Of a stretch of 64,000 nucleotides of DNA, positions 61,040 through 64,000 are shown piece after piece. The position numbers were made by a program, and so were the translations under genes. Source of the DNA: Parapristionchus giblindavisi (Eukaryota > Nematoda > Chromadorea > Rhabditida > Diplogasteridae); contig CALSFV010000233.1 in assembly GCA_943737045.1 (NCBI GenBank), forward strand, positions 868,001 through 932,000, written 5' to 3'. The notes beneath the pieces are model-generated. The model saw nothing but the letters and a program-made list of their open reading frames with translations. It was not told the DNA's origin and did not search any database. How positions within the stretch are numbered: position 1 is the stretch's first letter; each line of letters opens with the position of its first letter.

Positions 61040-61270
61040 TGTTATAACCCAAACTGCACATTAGCGTACATATTTGCATTTGACCACATTACCCTATTCT
61101 ATGCTAATGACACGTCATCGTAGTTGACGTGCTGTCTATATTGGTCATTCCTTCATTCTTATCTAGTTCAACCCTTTGTACCGGTGGTACAAAGGGTTGA
61201 ACTAGATAAGAATGTCTCTCTATAATAAAGTCTCTATTCTACTACACGAGTTGTGCCTAAGGACATAACA
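61040..61270 (+). mobile_element. 5' LTR of the gag-pol element (left limit uncertain)
   Basis: The right limit is firm: ...CCTAAGGACATAACA at 61270, matching the terminal ~45 bp of the solo LTR. AATAAAG lies at 61221. The left limit is a guess (a TGTTATAACC at 61040). TTTGGCGACCAGGAT follows directly and is a typical Gypsy primer-binding region. Confidence 0.6.
61155..61213 (+). other. Perfect 28-bp hairpin in the LTR
   Basis: Left arm 61155-61182 and right arm 61186-61213 are exact complements (ATTCTTATCTAGTTCAACCC ... ), with a 3-nt loop, placed 14 bp before the AATAAA signal of the LTR. It is not present in the solo LTR at 39170. Confidence 0.9.
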
Positions 61271-61605
61271 TTTGGCGACCAGGATCTTTGACGAGCTAAC
61301 GTAAGTCTTATTCTTTCTCGTTTCTTTTCTTTTCTTCTTCATTTCGTCACTTCTTTTCTGCGGTGATAAGGTCCACTTTGTGAGGACTTATCAAGTTCGT
61401 CTCTTCGGTGGTAATACCTGCTTCGTGAGGGTATTATCAAGTTCTGTGTGAAACTGCTTCACGTACTTTGTGAGCGTGGCAGTGTACAAACTTTGTGATT
61501 GTACGTCTTCTTTGTGGATTCTGTGTGGTACTTTGCAAGAGGTACGCCGAAGGCTATCGCGAATTTTTCTTTGAGCTAAGTGTACTCAAGTAATTCGTAG
61601 TAAGG

Positions 61606-63670
61606 ATGCCTGGAGAAGTGAAGCCGGAAGTCACGCTGGCAACTGTAATGGAGATGTTTGTGAAGATGCAGCAGGATTTCATGAACAAGCAGGAGGAGCA
61701 GAATAAGAAGAACAATGAAATACTCGAGATGTTAGCGAGTAGAGAGACAGTAGTTGTTAATGGAGAGATTAAAAGTCAAGTTACTCAAGGACCATCTATT
61801 GATGCGATGGAAGCTCGCATTGTGGATTTCGATTATGATGCTGAGGAATGCACATTCGATAACTGGTATGATCGTTATCGAGACTTCTTCGAGTATGATG
61901 CAAAGCATTTGGACGACTGTAACAAAGTCAGAATACTTTTGCGTCATTTGAGTGTGAAGTGTAATGCGTTGTATCGAGATCACAAAGCACCAGAAGATGT
62001 GATGAAAATATCGTTCGATGATACGATAAAGGCACTCAAGGCTCTGTTTGGCAAAAAAGAAACAGATTTCGAACTGCGTGTTCGATTCTTCAAACTGAGC
62101 ATGGCTATGAATGGTAGTACGGATGTGATGGAATTCGCTTCTGAAGTGAATCGTCTGTATCAAAAAGGCAATCTGAAGGATATTAAGGAGGATCAAATGA
62201 AGATCACGGTGTTCCTTGCTGGATTGGATTTGCCTCAACAGAAGATGATGCGTACTCAACTATTCAACGCTGTAAGCCAGAAGGCAGACATCACATTCAA
62301 GGAGCTTCTGGAGAGATATTCGTCGTTGAGAGCACTAGAGCATGATGTCTCAGTGGTGCAGACGAAATCAGCCAATATGGTGAAAGTACCTGAAGATAAT
62401 AAGGGAAAGAATCGTAAGAAGCCAAAGACCGAGAGATCAAATGCCAATGTGGAATGTACACATTGTGGCAAGAAGGGTCACACCGATGAGAGATGCTGGT
62501 TGAAGCATCCAGAAATGAGACCGAAGAAGAACCATTGGAAGAACAATTCAGTACAAGTGAAGGATTGCAATCAGATTGAAGGCAATCGTGTGTACGTGAA
62601 TGTATCCATGGATGGAACACAGATGGAGTGTCAACTTGACACAGGATCTGATCTGACGCTCATCTCGGAGGTTGACTGGAAGGAGATGAAGAATCCTAAG
62701 TTGATTCCCGCTCCATGCACCGTATCATGTCCAAACGGACAAGGTATGAAGATCCTCGGCAAGTTCCGCAGTAGAATGCAATACTGTGGCAAGGAGTGTG
62801 ACGCATGGGTCCACGTCACTCCAAGACCGATTCGACTAGTCGGCAATGATGTATTCTTCAAGCTAGACTTGAAGCGAGCATTCTCAGATGAGAATGATGA
62901 AACGGTGATTGCACACATCAAGTCAGGAGACTACACAACCTGGGTAAAGGATGTCTTCCCAGAAGTTTGTGAGAATGGACTGGGCAAGTACAACAAGTCT
63001 GCAGCTAAGTTGTACCTGAAGCCTGGCGTGAAGCCAGTGTTCCGTAACAAGCGGCCAGTGCCGTATGCCAGCCAGCAGGTGTGTGATGAAGAAATCGATC
63101 GATTATGTAATATGGGAGTGATCTCTAAGGTAGAACACTCGGAGTGGGCGGCTCCGTTCTTGCTAGTCGCAAAGAAGAATGGTGCAAAGAGATTGTGTGC
63201 CGACTTCAAGACAGGACTGAATGACTGTCTAGAAGATTGCACTCATCCGCTCAAGCTGCCGGAAGACATATTCGCCTCATTGAATGGTGGAACAGTCTTC
63301 TCCAAGATCGATTTCTCGGATGCGTATCTCCAAGTTGAAGTAGACGAAGAAGCTAAGAAGCTCCTCGTAATCAATACGCATCGCGGACTATATCAGTACC
63401 GTAGATTACCGTTCGGTGTTAAGCCTGCTCCAGGTATATTCCAGTCTATAATGGACCAGATGTTGACAGGAATGAGCAGGACAGTGGCATACTTGGATGA
63501 TGTCATTGTAAGTGGAAGGACGAAGGAAGAGCACGACGAGAATCTGATGAGAGTTCTCGAGAGGATTCGTGATTCTGGATTCAGAATCCGACTAGAGAAG
63601 TGTGCGTTCGGACAGAAAGAAGTCCACTTCCTTGGATTCATCGTGAATGAATCTGGACGTCAACCACGGG
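61606..63670 (+). pseudogene. Gypsy-type gag-pol, interrupted in pol
   Basis: One open frame from ATG 61606, about 336 bp after the LTR. Gag-like region (residues ~1-280, with retrotransposon gag block around FDNWYDRYRDFFEYDA), CCHC zinc knuckle CTHCGKKGHTDERC (~284-297), protease with QLDTGSDLTLI (~343-353), then reverse transcriptase blocks: VFRNKRPVPYA, LCADFKTGLND, KIDFSDAYLQ, and the catalytic YLDDVIVSG (~629-637). Similarity stops at FLGFIVNESGRQP (about 63660), where a tandem repeat begins; the frame then runs on by chance to 63789. RNase H and integrase are absent. An old copy of an endogenous LTR retroelement (Metaviridae type), inactive as seen here. Confidence 0.85.
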
Positions 63671-63671
63671 A

Positions 63672-64000
63672 GTATGACAAAACCGCAACGACAAGCGCAA
63701 ATGGGGTGAAAAAAGCGCAAGCGACAAAAGCGCAACTCGCGATAACTTCGACCAGAGTTGTCCAATCGTGGTCAGGTTGGCCTTTTTGAACTCCTCAGCC
63801 TCATGGCTATTACGTCAGTAATTGATCTTTGATCTCTAGCTCCTCAACGACAAAAGCGCAACTCGAGCTATCTCGGCTTAGAGATATGCTAGGCACTTCG
63901 GGGTGGGCTCATACGAAACCTCGGGGCCTCGGCCATCCCGTTACAAGTTGATCTTTGATCTCTGGCCTCTCAACGACAAAAGCGCAACTCGAGCTATCTC
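63672..64000. repeat. ~126-bp tandem repeat running off the right edge
   Basis: GCGACAAAAGCGCAACTCG occurs at 63720, 63848 and 63974, about 126 bp apart, each followed by GAGCTATCTCGG-like sequence and preceded by TTGATCTTTGATCTCT. It interrupts the pol frame. Confidence 0.8.

Overview
The window looks like nuclear DNA of a rhabditid-type (clade V) nematode. The sequence shows small introns with TTTTCAG-type acceptors, a class T serpentine chemoreceptor gene (a nematode-specific 7TM family), an N-terminally minimal ionotropic-receptor-like gene, a short KR-processed secreted peptide, tRNA-Gly genes, and very many small inverted-repeat DNA elements. Species cannot be named from the sequence alone.

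Left part (0-16 kb): two near-identical tRNA-Gly(TCC) genes in opposite orientation, a small secreted protein gene on the minus strand (1.85-2.34 kb), a serpentine class T receptor gene on the plus strand (4.29-5.54 kb, last exon apparently damaged), a 16/32-bp minisatellite (6.0 kb), several foldback elements, then a nine-exon ionotropic-receptor-like gene on the minus strand (14.5 to 10.9 kb) whose exons join into one open frame of 409 codons.

Middle (16-38 kb): almost entirely mobile DNA. It holds a truncated LTR retrotransposon with a 33-bp minisatellite in its leader, a cluster of 16-bp palindromes, mariner relics, a 3.1-kb long-TIR transposon with a transposase relic and a nested foldback, and several palindromic elements of 0.6-2 kb. 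Two small spliced genes sit in this desert: a 70-aa secreted YG-rich peptide precursor (19.95-20.21 kb, minus) and a 77-aa protein with a C-terminal hydrophobic tail (31.17-31.90 kb, plus).

Right part (38.7-43.4 kb): colinear but broken exons of DNA topoisomerase II lie beside exons of mannose-1-phosphate guanylyltransferase (GMPPB type) on the same strand, separated by a 215-bp solo LTR with a perfect GTAAA target duplication. From 44.2 to 59.4 kb runs one large plus-strand gene of about 30 exons that ends in a RING1-IBR-RING2 (RBR) ubiquitin ligase module. The C-terminal module resembles the tail of plant DEAH11/12-type proteins, but no helicase motifs are visible. Its introns carry mariner, MITE and SINE insertions and one probable GC-AG intron. 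The window ends in a Gypsy-type gag-pol element (61-63.7 kb) interrupted after the reverse transcriptase palm by a ~126-bp tandem repeat.

There is no operon-like or pathway logic joining these genes. The shared theme is chemosensation and secreted peptides on the left, ubiquitin ligation on the right, and heavy transposon traffic between.
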